From: VRUE01 sp044867645 | GTDB lineage: Bacteria > Actinomycetota > Thermoleophilia > Solirubrobacterales > 70-9 | Direction: 5' to 3' | DNA length: 64,000 nucleotides | NCBI GenBank assembly: GCA_044867645.1 | Contig: JBIOVI010000042.1 | Location: 25,231 to 89,230 of the forward strand | In this document: piece by piece, positions 48,319 through 58,430 of the stretch | Numbering within the stretch: position 1 is the stretch's first letter | Layout of the letters: every line of letters begins with the position of its first letter | Notes under the pieces: model-generated | The model's input: only the letters and a program-made list of their open reading frames with translations | What the model was told of the DNA's origin: nothing | The model's database searches: none | Translations under genes and position numbers: made by a program

Positions 48319-50514
48319 TCAAAGCGTGGGCGTGATCCGGTAGGCATCGAAGACGCCGTCGACGTTGCGCAGGCGCGAGACGCACTGCTTCAGCTGCTCG
48401 GTGTCGCCGACCTCGACCACGAAGCGGTTCTTCACCATGGGGTGCTTGGTCATGCAGCTCGCCCCGAGGATGTTGATGCCGGCCTCGGAGAAGGTGCGCG
48501 ACAGGTCCTCGAGCAGGCGAGTGCGATCGTAGGCGTCTATCTGCAGCTCGACCCGGTAGGAGGACTCGTTCTCGCCGTCCCAGCTGACGTCGACGAAGCG
48601 TTCGGGAGCCTTCATCAACGCCTTCACGTTCTTGCAGTCGGCACGGTGGATGGTGATGCCGCGGCCAAGCGAGACATAGCCGGCAATCGCATCGCCGGGC
48701 ACCGGGCGGCAGCACTTGGCGAGCCGCACCGCAACGTTGTCGGCGCCCTTGACCCGAATCCCGTAGTTGGAGGCGTCCTTGGTCCGCCTCGCCTTGTCCT
48801 CGCGGGCGCCCTCGAAACCGAGCGGCTCCTCCTCCTCGACCGCCTCACCGGCTTTCAGCCGCTGCATCAGCTTGTTGGCGACAGCCTTGGTGGAGATCTT
48901 GCCCTGGCCCAGCGCGATATAGAACTCGGTCCCCTTGCGGAAGCCCATCTCGCGGATCACCTGAGCGAGCAGCGGCGACATCGCCAGCTTCTGCATCGGC
49001 AGGCCTCGCTTGCGCAGCGCCTCCTCGAGCGCCTCGCGTCCCTTGTGCTCCGCGTCCTCGCGCCGTTCCTGTTTGAAGAAGGCGCGGATCTTGTTGCGAG
49101 CGCGGCTGGTCCGCACCAGTTTCAGCCAGTCGCGCGACGGACCTCGGTTTTGTTTCGCGGTCAGCACCTCGACGATGTCGCCGGAGCGCAGCTGGTAGTG
49201 CAGCGGCACGATGCTGCCGTTGACCTTGGCCCCAACGCAGCGGTGGCCGACGTCGGTGTGCACGGCGTAGGCGAAGTCGAGCGGCGTCGAACCGGCTGAG
49301 AGGTTCTTCACCTCGCCCTTCGGGGTGAAGACGAAGACCTCGTCCTCGAAGAGGTCGACCTTGAGCGACTCGAGGAACTCGGCCGGATCCTGCTCCCCCT
49401 CGGCCTCGACCAGCTGCCGCAGCCAGGTCATCTTCTCGCGCTGTGGGTTGGCGGTGCCACCCTCTTTGTAGGCGACGTGGGCCGCGATCCCATACTCGGC
49501 GAGCTTGTGCATCTCCTGGGTGCGGATCTGGATCTCGAGCGGCTTGCCCTCCGGCCCGATCACCGTCGTGTGCAGCGCCTGGTACATGTTGGCCTTCGGC
49601 ATCGCGACGAAGTCCTTGAAGCGGCCGGGCAGGGGCTTCCAGAGCGAGTGGATGACGCCGATCGCTCCGTAGCAGTCCTTGACCGAGCCGACGATCACCC
49701 GCATCGCCGTCAAATCGAAGATCTCGTTGAACTCGCGGCCCTTCTTGGTCATCTTCGTGTAGATCGAGTAGAAGTGCTTTGCGCGGCCGGAGATCTCAGC
49801 CTCGATGCCAACCGCCTCCAGCTCTTCGCCAAGGAACTCGCCCGCCCCGGTGACGTAAACCTCACGCTCGTCACGCTGCTGGGCGACCAGCTGTTTGATC
49901 TCCTTGTACTTGCGCGGATGCAAGGTCGCAAAGGCGAGGTCCTCCAGCTCCCATTTGATCGCGTGGATGCCCAGCCGGTGGGCGAGCGGCGCGTAAATCT
50001 CCAGCGTCTCCCGCGACTTCACCATCTGCTTCTGCTTTGGCAACGCCCCCAGGGTGCGCATGTTGTGGAGGCGGTCGGCCAGCTTGATCAGGATCACCCT
50101 GACGTCGGTGGCCATCGCCACCATCATCTTGCGGTAGTTCTCCGCCTGGCGCTCGTCGCGACTCTCGAAGGTCATCCCCGTCAACTTGGTGACGCCGTCG
50201 ACGAGCTGGGCGACCTCCTCACCGAACTCGGTTCGAATCTCCTCCAGGCTGGCGCTGGTGTCCTCGACGGTGTCGTGCAACAGCGCCGCGCAGAGCGTCT
50301 CGGTGTCGAGTCGCATGCCGGCGCAGATCTGCGCGACCCCGACCGGGTGGGTGATGAACTCGTCACCGGAGCGGCGCAGCTGGTCGGCGTGGCGCTCACA
50401 GGCGAAGTCGAAGGCATGCGTAAGCGCGGTCCGGTCGATCGTCGCAACCGCCACCGCGGCGCCTCCACCGGCCCCGTTTTCGGCGGCAGGCGTGGAGTCG
50501 AACTCCTCGACCAC
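48319..50514 (-). CDS. relA: Bifunctional (p)ppGpp synthetase/hydrolase, RelA/SpoT family
   Basis: 731 residues. An HD hydrolase domain with LLHDTVEDT (H80, D81), the synthetase domain around GRAKHFYSIYTKM (about 235-345), a TGS domain (about 395-440) and a C-terminal ACT domain are all intact, so it should both make and degrade ppGpp. The start is GTG at 50514, 32 bases after the end of recJ; the ribosome-binding site is not obvious and a slightly longer N terminus cannot be excluded. Confidence 0.94.
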   Translation of the reverse strand: MVEEFDSTPAAENGAGGGAAVAVATIDRTALTHAFDFACERHADQLRRSGDEFITHPVGVAQICAGMRLDTETLCAALLHDTVEDTSASLEEIRTEFGEEVAQLVDGVTKLTGMTFESRDERQAENYRKMMVAMATDVRVILIKLADRLHNMRTLGALPKQKQMVKSRETLEIYAPLAHRLGIHAIKWELEDLAFATLHPRKYKEIKQLVAQQRDEREVYVTGAGEFLGEELEAVGIEAEISGRAKHFYSIYTKMTKKGREFNEIFDLTAMRVIVGSVKDCYGAIGVIHSLWKPLPGRFKDFVAMPKANMYQALHTTVIGPEGKPLEIQIRTQEMHKLAEYGIAAHVAYKEGGTANPQREKMTWLRQLVEAEGEQDPAEFLESLKVDLFEDEVFVFTPKGEVKNLSAGSTPLDFAYAVHTDVGHRCVGAKVNGSIVPLHYQLRSGDIVEVLTAKQNRGPSRDWLKLVRTSRARNKIRAFFKQERREDAEHKGREALEEALRKRGLPMQKLAMSPLLAQVIREMGFRKGTEFYIALGQGKISTKAVANKLMQRLKAGEAVEEEEPLGFEGAREDKARRTKDASNYGIRVKGADNVAVRLAKCCRPVPGDAIAGYVSLGRGITIHRADCKNVKALMKAPERFVDVSWDGENESSYRVELQIDAYDRTRLLEDLSRTFSEAGINILGASCMTKHPMVKNRFVVEVGDTEQLKQCVSRLRNVDGVFDAYRITPTL

Positions 50515-50546
50515 GGCGAAGAGGTCGGCGAGGAGCTCCTGTTGCT

Positions 50547-52912
50547 CTACGGCTGTTTGCGTCGTTCGAGGTATCGCAGGCCCTCCTGGTGGCGAGCGCC
50601 ATAGGCACGGAACGCGGCCGAGCGCTCGAGTTCTGTCCCCTCGGAGGATACGACCCCCAGGCTGCCGCCACCCCCATTGGCCGATCCCCGCAAGAGCTCC
50701 AACTCCGCTAGGACTCTCACGCAGCGTGCCGCCGTCTCCGGACTGCGAGCGTGAAGGCCACGGCCGCGAAGAGCTCCCAGCAGGCGCGCGCCACTCGCCT
50801 CGCCCACCTCGCGCAAGTCCCTGTAGAGGGCCATCAGGGCATCTCGCCTGGCGAGCTGCTCGTCGAGCATCGTCAGCGCGAAACGGTGCTCGGCCTCTCC
50901 CCAGGCGAAGTGGGCATAGCCGCGATCGGGAGCGGGACGAACGGCGAAGCCCTCGACGTGCACGAAGGCGGGTGGGTCGACGAGGACGACGTGCTCGAAG
51001 CCGGTTGCCAGCTCGGGTTCTCGCTCCAACGTGGTGGCGTCTGCCAACACGATCCCGTCCCCCCCCAAAGCGGCGCGTCGCTGGCGGTCGGCGACGACGG
51101 CAAGCACCTCTCCGACGCCGCTCGATTTCAGCTCGGCGACGACCGCGGCCGGGGAGCTGCGTGGGCGCAACTCCCGGCGGCCGGCCTTCGCGGGGTCTCC
51201 CGCCGGACTCGTCGGCGGCCAGTCGGCGGGATCGATGGCCAGCTCGTGCTCAAACCGCTCCCACCAGAGCTCCTCGCCACGGTCCTCTTGCCCGTCGAGG
51301 CTTGTGTCCCGTGGGTAGAGCTCACGGAGGACCACCCGCGGCTCGACCGACCCATTCCAGCGGTTTACCTCGAGCCGCACCGCGGCGTCGACCGGTTCGT
51401 CCTCCTCGACCCCGAGCTGCGCTCGTCCGAATGCGACGCCAAGAGCCCGGTGGGCGCCGCTGTGGAGGCTGAAGCGGGAATGCTTGCCCTCGCCCATCGT
51501 GCGAACGTCGCGCACCTGGGCGGCCGGGACCAGCAGGCGCACGCCAGGATTGCCCATCCCGAACGGCGCCAGCCGCTCCAGCTCCTCGGCGAGGTCGAGC
51601 CCGAGGTCGGCGCCGCCGACCATCGCATCGATTCGCTCGGTGCGCCGCAGATCTTCCGGGCCAAGCATCGAGGCGGCGTGGGCGGCGAACGCTTCGCGAA
51701 AGGCAGGGAGGCTCGCGGCCCGCAATTCAAGACCGGCCGCCGCGCGATGCCCCCCGAAGCTCTCCAGGTGCTCGGCACAAGCCTCCAGTCCGGCCAGCAG
51801 GTCGAAACCGGGGATGCTGCGGCCAGAGCCCCGTCCTCCCCCCTCGCCATCGAGCGAGACGACGACGACCGGCCGGTGATGGCGCTCGGCCAGCCGCGAG
51901 GCGACGATCCCGATCACGCCGGGGTGCCAGCCCTCGCCGGCGACGACCAGGCCAGGTGCCTCGCGCAGCTCTTCCGGAAGCTCGCGCCGAGCCGCCTCGG
52001 CAGCGGCGTCCACCTCGCGCTCGGTAGCCCTGCGCTCCCCGTTCGCCCGACTCAGCTCCGTGGCGATCTCCGCTGCCCGCCCTTCATCCTCGGTGAGGAA
52101 CAGCTCCACCCCGGCGTCAGCTCGATAGAGACGCCCAGCAGCATTGATCCGCGGCGCCAGCCGGAAGGCAAGATCCCCCTCGTCCACCTGGGTCGGCTCG
52201 CACTTCGCAGCTTCCAGCAGCGCCCGCATCCCCGGCCGCCGCGCCCGCCGAACCTCGGCCAGCCCCCGCCGCACCAGCGACCGGTTCTCGCCCACCAGAG
52301 GAACCACGTCGGCGACGGTGGCAAGGGCCACGAGGTCTAGATCCGACTCCGCCGCAGAGGGATCGGGCAGTCGGGCAGCTCCGGGCCAGGCTGGTGGTGG
52401 TCGGTGACGACGACCTCCATCCCCAGCGACTTTGCCAGCGCAACCTCCTCGACGGCGGTGACCCCGCAGTCGACGGTGATCAGCAGCGAGGTTCCCCGAT
52501 CGGCGAGGCGTTCGACGTTGTCGGCGCTGAGCCCGTAGCCATCCGCGATTCGGTCGGGGATCAGCCAGTCGCACTCGCCGCCAAGCTCACGCAGAGTCGA
52601 AACCAGGATCGTCGTGGCGCAGACGCCGTCGACGTCGAAGTCGCCGTGGACGGTGATCCGCCTGCCCTCGCGAACCGCCGCGAGGACGCGTGCGGAAACG
52701 TCACCCATCGACTCAAACGCCCCCGGCGGGTGGGACTCGTCGGCGGCGAGAAAGGCGCGGGCCGCCTCGGGCGTGCGGTAGCCGCGCCGCACCAGCGTGA
52801 TCGCGACCGGCTCGCTCAGGCCCAGCTCCTCGGCGAGCGCTCGCGCCTCCCGGTAGGAGTAGGGATCGGCCCGATAGGCCTTGATGGTCTCCAGCTGGAC
52901 GCTTTCCGGCAC
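50547..52912 (-). pseudogene. recJ: Single-strand exonuclease RecJ, split by a deletion and frameshift
   Basis: Two frames together make RecJ. The 5' frame (52337-52912, 191 residues) carries motif I HGDFDVDG, VDCG (D148) and DHH (171-173), then ends in ...PLRRSRI. The 3' frame continues at DPSAAESDLDLVALATVADVVPL and runs to 50547 through the DHHA1 and OB regions. Compared with E. coli RecJ, about 40-45 residues between DHH and the LDLVALATVAD motif are missing, including the conserved GxGVAxKL region, and the frame changes. Nothing else is degraded. It is either a recent pseudogene or an assembly error. Confidence 0.85.
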
Positions 52913-52973
52913 GCCCTCAAGCTAGGAGGCGCTCCGGCGGCAAATACCTCGGCGCGAAGCGGAAAATGCGGGG

Positions 52974-53240
52974 CTAGAGCTGCTCGCGCTCGGCTCGGAC
53001 GCCGACCGCCCAAACCACCGCGAGGCCGATCGCAACGCCGGGGATGGCAGTGAGTGCGGTGCCGACGTCGGTGGTGCCCAGGCCGCGACCGGTGGCGATC
53101 TCGACGATCGCGCCGAAGACGACCGCGCCGATCACCGAACCGAGGAAAGCGCCAACTATGCCTTGCCAAAAGCGATCGGGCAGAAAGACCGTGAAGTGCC
53201 AGAGGGCAATCCCCATCGTGAACCAGACGAGCAGTGCCAT
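52974..53240 (-). CDS. Small membrane protein, GlsB/YeaQ/YmgE-like
   Basis: 88 residues with three hydrophobic segments (about 4-20, 26-48 and 60-82), and glycine-rich packing such as GIVGAFLGSVIGAVVFG that recalls transglycosylase-associated (GlsB/YeaQ) proteins. Function unclear. It lies between secDF and recJ on the same strand. Confidence 0.65.
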   Translation of the reverse strand: MALLVWFTMGIALWHFTVFLPDRFWQGIVGAFLGSVIGAVVFGAIVEIATGRGLGTTDVGTALTAIPGVAIGLAVVWAVGVRAEREQL

Positions 53241-53275
53241 CAGATGACCGCCTTCGTGGTCGCGGAGGCGGTCAT

Positions 53276-56242
53276 CTACCGATTCCTCCCGTGCTTACGG
53301 CGCTGTTTGCGCCGCTCGCGCCGCTGGGCGTTGCGCTCGCGGCGGGCGGCGGTCTCCGGATCCACCGGCGGCGGCTCGCCGTTCGACGATGGTCCCGCGC
53401 CGTCGCCGCTTGGCGGGTCGGCCGTTGCCACGGCTCCCGACCTCGGCTGTGGCTCCTGCTGGGCGGACAGCGCCTCCTCGATCTCGGCGTCGGTCTCGGT
53501 GTCGTCGCTGAGCTTGGCCAGCTCGATCTCGTCGGCAAAGGCGGGGACGGTGCCGTCGGCCGCAGCGATCCTGGCGCGTCGCCGCTCGAAGCCTGGCTCA
53601 CGTTCCTTCCAGGCGGTCAGCACAGGCGAGGCGATGAAGATCGACGAGTAGGTACCGGAAAGGATTCCGATGCCCATCGCGAAGGCGAAGTCTTTCAGCG
53701 TCGCGCCGCCGAAGATCAGCAGCGAGACCACCCCGAGCAAGGTCGAGAAGCTGGTCGCCAGCGAGCGGGTCAGCACCTCGCTCATCGAGCGATTGACGAT
53801 TTGGGAGAAGGCGGCGCGCGGCATCCGCGGCATGTTCTCGCGGATCCGGTCGAAGACGATGATCGTGTCGTAGAGCGAGTAGCCCAAGATGGTGAGGAAG
53901 GCGGCGACCGTTCCGCTCGTCACCTCCCGGCCGGTCAGCGAGTAGACACCCGCGGTTATCAGGATGTCGTGGAAGATCGCGATCAGCACCGGTACCGCGA
54001 ACTTCGGGTCGAAACGGAAGGCGACGTAGGCGCAGATCACGAGCAGGGAGAAGATCAGTGCCTTGAGAGCGCTGTCGGCGACCTGCTGGCCAAAGGTCGG
54101 CCCGACGCTGGTGCTGTCGAAACCGTTTTCCTCCACCCCGAACTCGGACTCGAGCGCACCCTGCGCAACCTCGACCCGGTCGGGCTGCAGCTGGCGGGTC
54201 TGGATCTGGAAGACGTTGTCGCCCAGTTCGGGATCGGAGACCTGCTGGACCTCCTCACTGGAGATACCGGCGGAGTCGAGCGCGTCGCGAACGCCTTCCT
54301 CGTCCGTCGGTTTCGTCAGCGCGACTTTGATCCTCGTCCCCGACTCGAAGTCGATGCCGAAGTTGAGCTGCTGCGTCGCCAGCGCCAGCGCACCGACGAG
54401 CAGGATCACGCCGGAGACTGAGAAGAACCAGCGGCTCGCGCCCATGAAGTCGAAGTGCCAACGCACCTGTTTGCCGGTCGCCCCGAGAGCGCTCGGCGAG
54501 CGCAGCAGCCTCGAACGGCTCATGCTGAGCAGCAACGCCTGGGTGAAGACGACCGCGGTCAGCAGCGAGACGATCGTGCCGACCCCAAGCGTGAAGGCGA
54601 AGCCCTTGACGCCGGCGGTCGCCAGCACGAAGAGAATGAAGGCGGTCAGCAGGGTGACGACGTTGGCGTCGACGATCGTCGCGATACCGCGGCGGTAACC
54701 GGCCGCGATCGCGCTCGCCATCGGCCGGCCGGCGCGCACCTCCTCCTTGATCCGCTCGAAGATGACGATGTTGGAGTCGGCCGCCACCCCGATCGTCAGG
54801 ATCAGCCCTGCGATGCCCGGCAGGGTCATGGTGATCGGGATCAGTTTGATCAGGGCGAAGAAGATCACCCCGTAGGCGATTAGGGCGACCACCGCGATCA
54901 AGCCGAGGAAGCGGTAGTAGAGCAGGAGGAAGAGGAAGACCAGGATCAGAGCCACCACGCCGGCCTTGATCCCAGCGTCGAGAGCCTGGCTGCCGAGCGT
55001 CGCCGAAACCTGCGTCTGGCTGATCAGCTTCAGGTTGATCGGCAAGGCACCGATCTGAAGGAAGGTCGCCAGGTCCTGCGCTTCCTGGATGCTGGAGAAG
55101 CCACCCGAGATTTGCGCGCCAGTGCGGCCGTCGATCCCATCTGGATTCTGCGAGAAATCGATGATCGGGCGGGTCTTGACTTCGTTGTCGAGGACGACCA
55201 CGAAGTGGCCGGAGAGCCGTTCGGCCTGTTCACCGGAGGCCAGACCCACGGCGCGCGCCTGGCCTCGCTGGGCTATCCGACGGGTCACCTCCTGGAATGC
55301 CTCCTGGCCTTTGTCGGTGAAGTTGAAGGTGACGTTCGGCTGGCCGAGTTCGTCCTGTTCCTGCTTCGGATCGGTGATGTCAGTGCCGGAGAGAGCCGGT
55401 TCGTCTTTCAGCGCGTACCAACCGGCGTTTTCGATCCCCTCGACCGGTTTCCCGTTGGGGTCGGACGGCTGTTCGGAGATCACGACCGTTCCCGGTGGGA
55501 CCACCAGCAGGATCTGGCAGTTGCCGATTTCTTCGTCTTCGCATTCTTTTTTATGGGGTCGTTTTTCGCCGGTCGCACTGATGAAAAGGTCTTCTTTAGA
55601 GAACTCGGGACCTGCGATCAGCTTGTGCTCCGGAGTCCCGTCGAACAAGTAGTAGCGCGGTTTCGTCGTCGAGCAGGTGGTGCAACCGGCGACCGGCTTC
55701 TGTTCGGCGGCGAGCTGGACGGCCGCGTAGGGACTCGGGAAGGCGCCGGAGAAGATCAGCTGCTGGTTCTCCTGTTTCGAGGTGCTACGCCCGGCGGCGG
55801 TCCATTCTTTGTTCGCTTCTTCGATGACTTTGGCCGGTGGTTCACGGCCGGGCGTGCCGCCGATCGTTTTCTCGCGGCCGATCAGGTTGGGCTCCCAGTC
55901 GTAAAACTGGAGCTGGGCCGTAGTGCCGACCTGCTCGATCGCTCGCTCGGCGTTGGTGACGTCTGGCAGGCTGACCGAGATCTCGGTGGTGCCGAGGCGG
56001 GCGACCTCGGGCTCCGACACCCCCAGCTTGTCGATCCGCTCGCGGATGATTTCGATCGAGCGTTCGATGTCGCCGCCGCTGACTTCCTTTACCTGGCCGG
56101 TCGGGGTGCCCTGGTAGACCAGCTCGACGCCCCCCTTCAAGTCGAGTCCGAGCCGGGTCGGCTTGCTGGCGATGACCAGGGCCGAGAGCGCGATCAGGGC
56201 CAAGACGAAGAGCAGCACGAAGAGGTTCCTGCGCCGGCGCAC
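53276..56242 (-). CDS. secDF: SecD-SecF fused protein-export subunit
   Basis: 988 residues; SecD (about 1-585) and SecF (about 590-900) in one chain, twelve membrane segments expected. SecD has GLDLKGGVE near residue 35 after TM1 and the GVAADSNIVIFERIKEE motif in the membrane part; SecF has NFGIDFESGT and LGYSLYDTIIVFDRIREN. It uses the proton-motive force to help Sec export. The first periplasmic domain holds a long insert with four cysteines (CTTC, KKEC, GNC). The tail after 900 is hydrophilic and ends in a basic Arg/Lys stretch. Confidence 0.95.
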   Translation of the reverse strand: MRRRRNLFVLLFVLALIALSALVIASKPTRLGLDLKGGVELVYQGTPTGQVKEVSGGDIERSIEIIRERIDKLGVSEPEVARLGTTEISVSLPDVTNAERAIEQVGTTAQLQFYDWEPNLIGREKTIGGTPGREPPAKVIEEANKEWTAAGRSTSKQENQQLIFSGAFPSPYAAVQLAAEQKPVAGCTTCSTTKPRYYLFDGTPEHKLIAGPEFSKEDLFISATGEKRPHKKECEDEEIGNCQILLVVPPGTVVISEQPSDPNGKPVEGIENAGWYALKDEPALSGTDITDPKQEQDELGQPNVTFNFTDKGQEAFQEVTRRIAQRGQARAVGLASGEQAERLSGHFVVVLDNEVKTRPIIDFSQNPDGIDGRTGAQISGGFSSIQEAQDLATFLQIGALPINLKLISQTQVSATLGSQALDAGIKAGVVALILVFLFLLLYYRFLGLIAVVALIAYGVIFFALIKLIPITMTLPGIAGLILTIGVAADSNIVIFERIKEEVRAGRPMASAIAAGYRRGIATIVDANVVTLLTAFILFVLATAGVKGFAFTLGVGTIVSLLTAVVFTQALLLSMSRSRLLRSPSALGATGKQVRWHFDFMGASRWFFSVSGVILLVGALALATQQLNFGIDFESGTRIKVALTKPTDEEGVRDALDSAGISSEEVQQVSDPELGDNVFQIQTRQLQPDRVEVAQGALESEFGVEENGFDSTSVGPTFGQQVADSALKALIFSLLVICAYVAFRFDPKFAVPVLIAIFHDILITAGVYSLTGREVTSGTVAAFLTILGYSLYDTIIVFDRIRENMPRMPRAAFSQIVNRSMSEVLTRSLATSFSTLLGVVSLLIFGGATLKDFAFAMGIGILSGTYSSIFIASPVLTAWKEREPGFERRRARIAAADGTVPAFADEIELAKLSDDTETDAEIEEALSAQQEPQPRSGAVATADPPSGDGAGPSSNGEPPPVDPETAARRERNAQRRERRKQRRKHGRNR

Positions 56243-56248
56243 GATCCC

Positions 56249-56737
56249 TCAGCCCTCCGGCGTCAAGACGATCAGCAGGCCGCCGTCGTCGTCGTAGGCG
56301 GGAAACACATCGGCCACCGCTTCGGCAGGCAGGTCGCCCTCGGCGTTGACCGCGACTTTCTTGCCCAGCGAGCGCACCCCCCACTCGAGCGAGGTCTCGA
56401 TTGGATCTGCTGTGCCGTCGCCGTCGATATCGGCGGTTTCGCCGCCGTCGCCCGGCTGCAGCCATTGCAGGCCCAGCACCTCTTTCACGGGACGACCGAT
56501 CACGTCTTCGTCGGTAAGCCCGGTCAGCTCGAAGCTGCCGCGCCCGGCGTCAATCACCCGCGCCTGTCGATCGCAGACGAAAAAGGCCGCGTTAGGGGCC
56601 GGGTAGTAGTCGTCGAGCAGCTCGAAAACGAAGCCGAAGCCGCACTTCGAGCAGCCCTTGGGACGGGTGCTGAAGCCGGCTGTCCGGTCGGCGCTCAGCT
56701 CCCGGTTCCCGCAGTTGGGGCAGATGAAGAAAGGCAT
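56249..56737 (-). CDS. Zinc-ribbon plus PAS-like domain protein
   Basis: 162 residues. A CPNCG...CSKCG zinc ribbon occupies residues 6-34; a PAS-like domain follows (about 45-160) with FFVCDRQARVIDAGRGSFELTG and a LTDEDVIGRPVKEVLG segment. An aspartate-rich insert, DIDGDGTADP, resembles a calcium-binding loop. It lies between ruvB and secDF, six bases from secDF. Function unknown; a small redox, ligand or metal sensor is a guess. Confidence 0.8.
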   Translation of the reverse strand: MPFFICPNCGNRELSADRTAGFSTRPKGCSKCGFGFVFELLDDYYPAPNAAFFVCDRQARVIDAGRGSFELTGLTDEDVIGRPVKEVLGLQWLQPGDGGETADIDGDGTADPIETSLEWGVRSLGKKVAVNAEGDLPAEAVADVFPAYDDDGGLLIVLTPEG

Positions 56738-56763
56738 CCCCCGACAGGCTACTGAGAGTCCGC

Positions 56764-57837
56764 TCAGAACAGACTGTGCGCTCGGTCGGGCGGCGGCAGC
56801 CCCAGGTGCTCGTAGGCCCGCTCGGTCAGAACCCGACCCCTTGGAGTCCGCTTGAGCAGACCCTGCTGGAGCAGATAGGGCTCGAGCACGTCCTCGATCG
56901 TGTCCTGCTCCTCACCGATCGCGACGGCCAGCGTCGAGAGCCCGACCGGGCCACCGGCGAACTTCGACGCGACCGTGTCGAGCAGGTTGCGATCGCTGCG
57001 GTCGAGCCCACCTGCGTCGACCTCGAGCATTTCCAGCCCGGCAGCGGCGACCTCGGCGTCGACGATGCCGCTGCCCTTCACCTGGGCAAAGTCCCGCACC
57101 CGCTTCAGCAGCCGGTTGGCGACGCGTGGGGTGCCTCGCGAGCGGCTGGCGATGATCTGCGCCCCCTCAGCGTCGATCTCGACCTCGAGGATGCCCGCGG
57201 AGCGCTCGACGATCTCGGCCAGGTGCTCGGGGCTGTAGTGCTCGAGGCGGTGGCAGACACCGAAGCGATCGCGCAGGGGCGTCGTCAGCAAACCGGCGCG
57301 AGTGGTGGCACCGACCAGCGTGAACGGCGGCAGCGGCAAGGTCACGGTGCGGGCGCCGGCGCCCTGGCCGAGCACGACCGGCAGCTCTCCGTCCTCCATC
57401 GCCGGATAGAGCGTCTCCTCGACCGCGCGGCCAAGCCGGTGGATCTCGTCGATGAAGAAGACGCTGCCCGGCTCCAGCGCGGTTAGAAACGAGGCGACGT
57501 CGGCCTTGCGCTCCAGTGCCGGACCGGCGGTCTGGACCAGCGGCACCTCCATCTCGGCGGCGACGATGTGGGCGAGCGAAGTCTTGCCGAGCCCGGGTGG
57601 ACCGGCCAACAGGACATGGTCGAGCGGCTCGCCGCGCCGCCGCGCCGCCTCGATGAAGATCGCCAGCTGATCGGTGGCCTGGGCCTGATTGACGAAATCA
57701 GCGAGGCTCGGGGGGCGCAGCGATCGATCGAGATCCTCGTCCGGGACGTCGGCCCGGGCGTCGTGGACTCGCACCTCGGCGTCGACCGGGATCGGCTCCC
57801 CGTCTATGCCCGGGGTTCGTATCCGCTTTTCGCTCAC
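56764..57837 (-). CDS. ruvB: Holliday junction branch-migration helicase RuvB
   Basis: 357 residues. Walker A GPPGLGKTS, Walker B FIDEIHRL, sensor GATTRAG and the C-terminal winged helix (RTPRGRVLTERAY) are all present. It is the motor of the RuvAB complex. The GTG overlaps the ruvA stop by four bases. A short N-terminal extension precedes the conserved DRSLRPPSLADF. Confidence 0.96.
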   Translation of the reverse strand: MSEKRIRTPGIDGEPIPVDAEVRVHDARADVPDEDLDRSLRPPSLADFVNQAQATDQLAIFIEAARRRGEPLDHVLLAGPPGLGKTSLAHIVAAEMEVPLVQTAGPALERKADVASFLTALEPGSVFFIDEIHRLGRAVEETLYPAMEDGELPVVLGQGAGARTVTLPLPPFTLVGATTRAGLLTTPLRDRFGVCHRLEHYSPEHLAEIVERSAGILEVEIDAEGAQIIASRSRGTPRVANRLLKRVRDFAQVKGSGIVDAEVAAAGLEMLEVDAGGLDRSDRNLLDTVASKFAGGPVGLSTLAVAIGEEQDTIEDVLEPYLLQQGLLKRTPRGRVLTERAYEHLGLPPPDRAHSLF

Positions 57838-58430
57838 GCGGCCTTCCTCCCCGTCCCGGCCTTGCGCAGCGCGGTCGCCAGCAATTCCTCAGCATCGCCG
57901 CCCTCGATCCCGTCGAGCAGTTGCTCCGCTTCGAGCGGCGCGTAGCCGAGATTGACCAGACCGTCTCGAGCGAGGGCGCGCGGGTCGCCATCCTCTGTCG
58001 CCGCTAGCACCACCTCTTCCTCCAGCGCCCCCGCGACTTTCTCCCGCAGCTCAACGATGATCCGCTCCGCGGTCCGCTTGCCGATACCGGGCGCGGCTTG
58101 AAAGCGTTTTGCGTCACCCGCGGCAATCGCACGCAGCAGCTCGCGGGCCGGACCGCCCGAGAGAACCGCGATCGCCACTTTTGGTCCGACCCCGCTCACC
58201 GAGACCAACTGGCCGAAAAGGTCGCGCTCCTCCTCGGAGGCAAACCCGAACAGCGCCAGCGAGTCCTCGCGTGAGACGAGCTCAGCATGCAGGAAGGCCT
58301 CGCGCCCGGTCGCTGGCACGGCTTTCAAAGTTTCCGCCGACACGGTGAGCCGGTAGCCGACGCCGCCGGTATCGATCACAACGTGATCGGGACGCCGCAC
58401 CATTACCTCACCCCGAACCGCGGCGATCAT
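57834..58430 (-). CDS. ruvA: Holliday junction DNA-binding protein RuvA
   Basis: 198 residues. N-terminal OB fold (GVGYRLTVSAETL), tandem helix-hairpin-helix motifs (VSGVGPKVAIAVL and APGIGKRTAERII) and a C-terminal three-helix domain that contacts RuvB. It overlaps ruvC by four bases. Confidence 0.96.
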   Translation of the reverse strand: MIAAVRGEVMVRRPDHVVIDTGGVGYRLTVSAETLKAVPATGREAFLHAELVSREDSLALFGFASEEERDLFGQLVSVSGVGPKVAIAVLSGGPARELLRAIAAGDAKRFQAAPGIGKRTAERIIVELREKVAGALEEEVVLAATEDGDPRALARDGLVNLGYAPLEAEQLLDGIEGGDAEELLATALRKAGTGRKAA

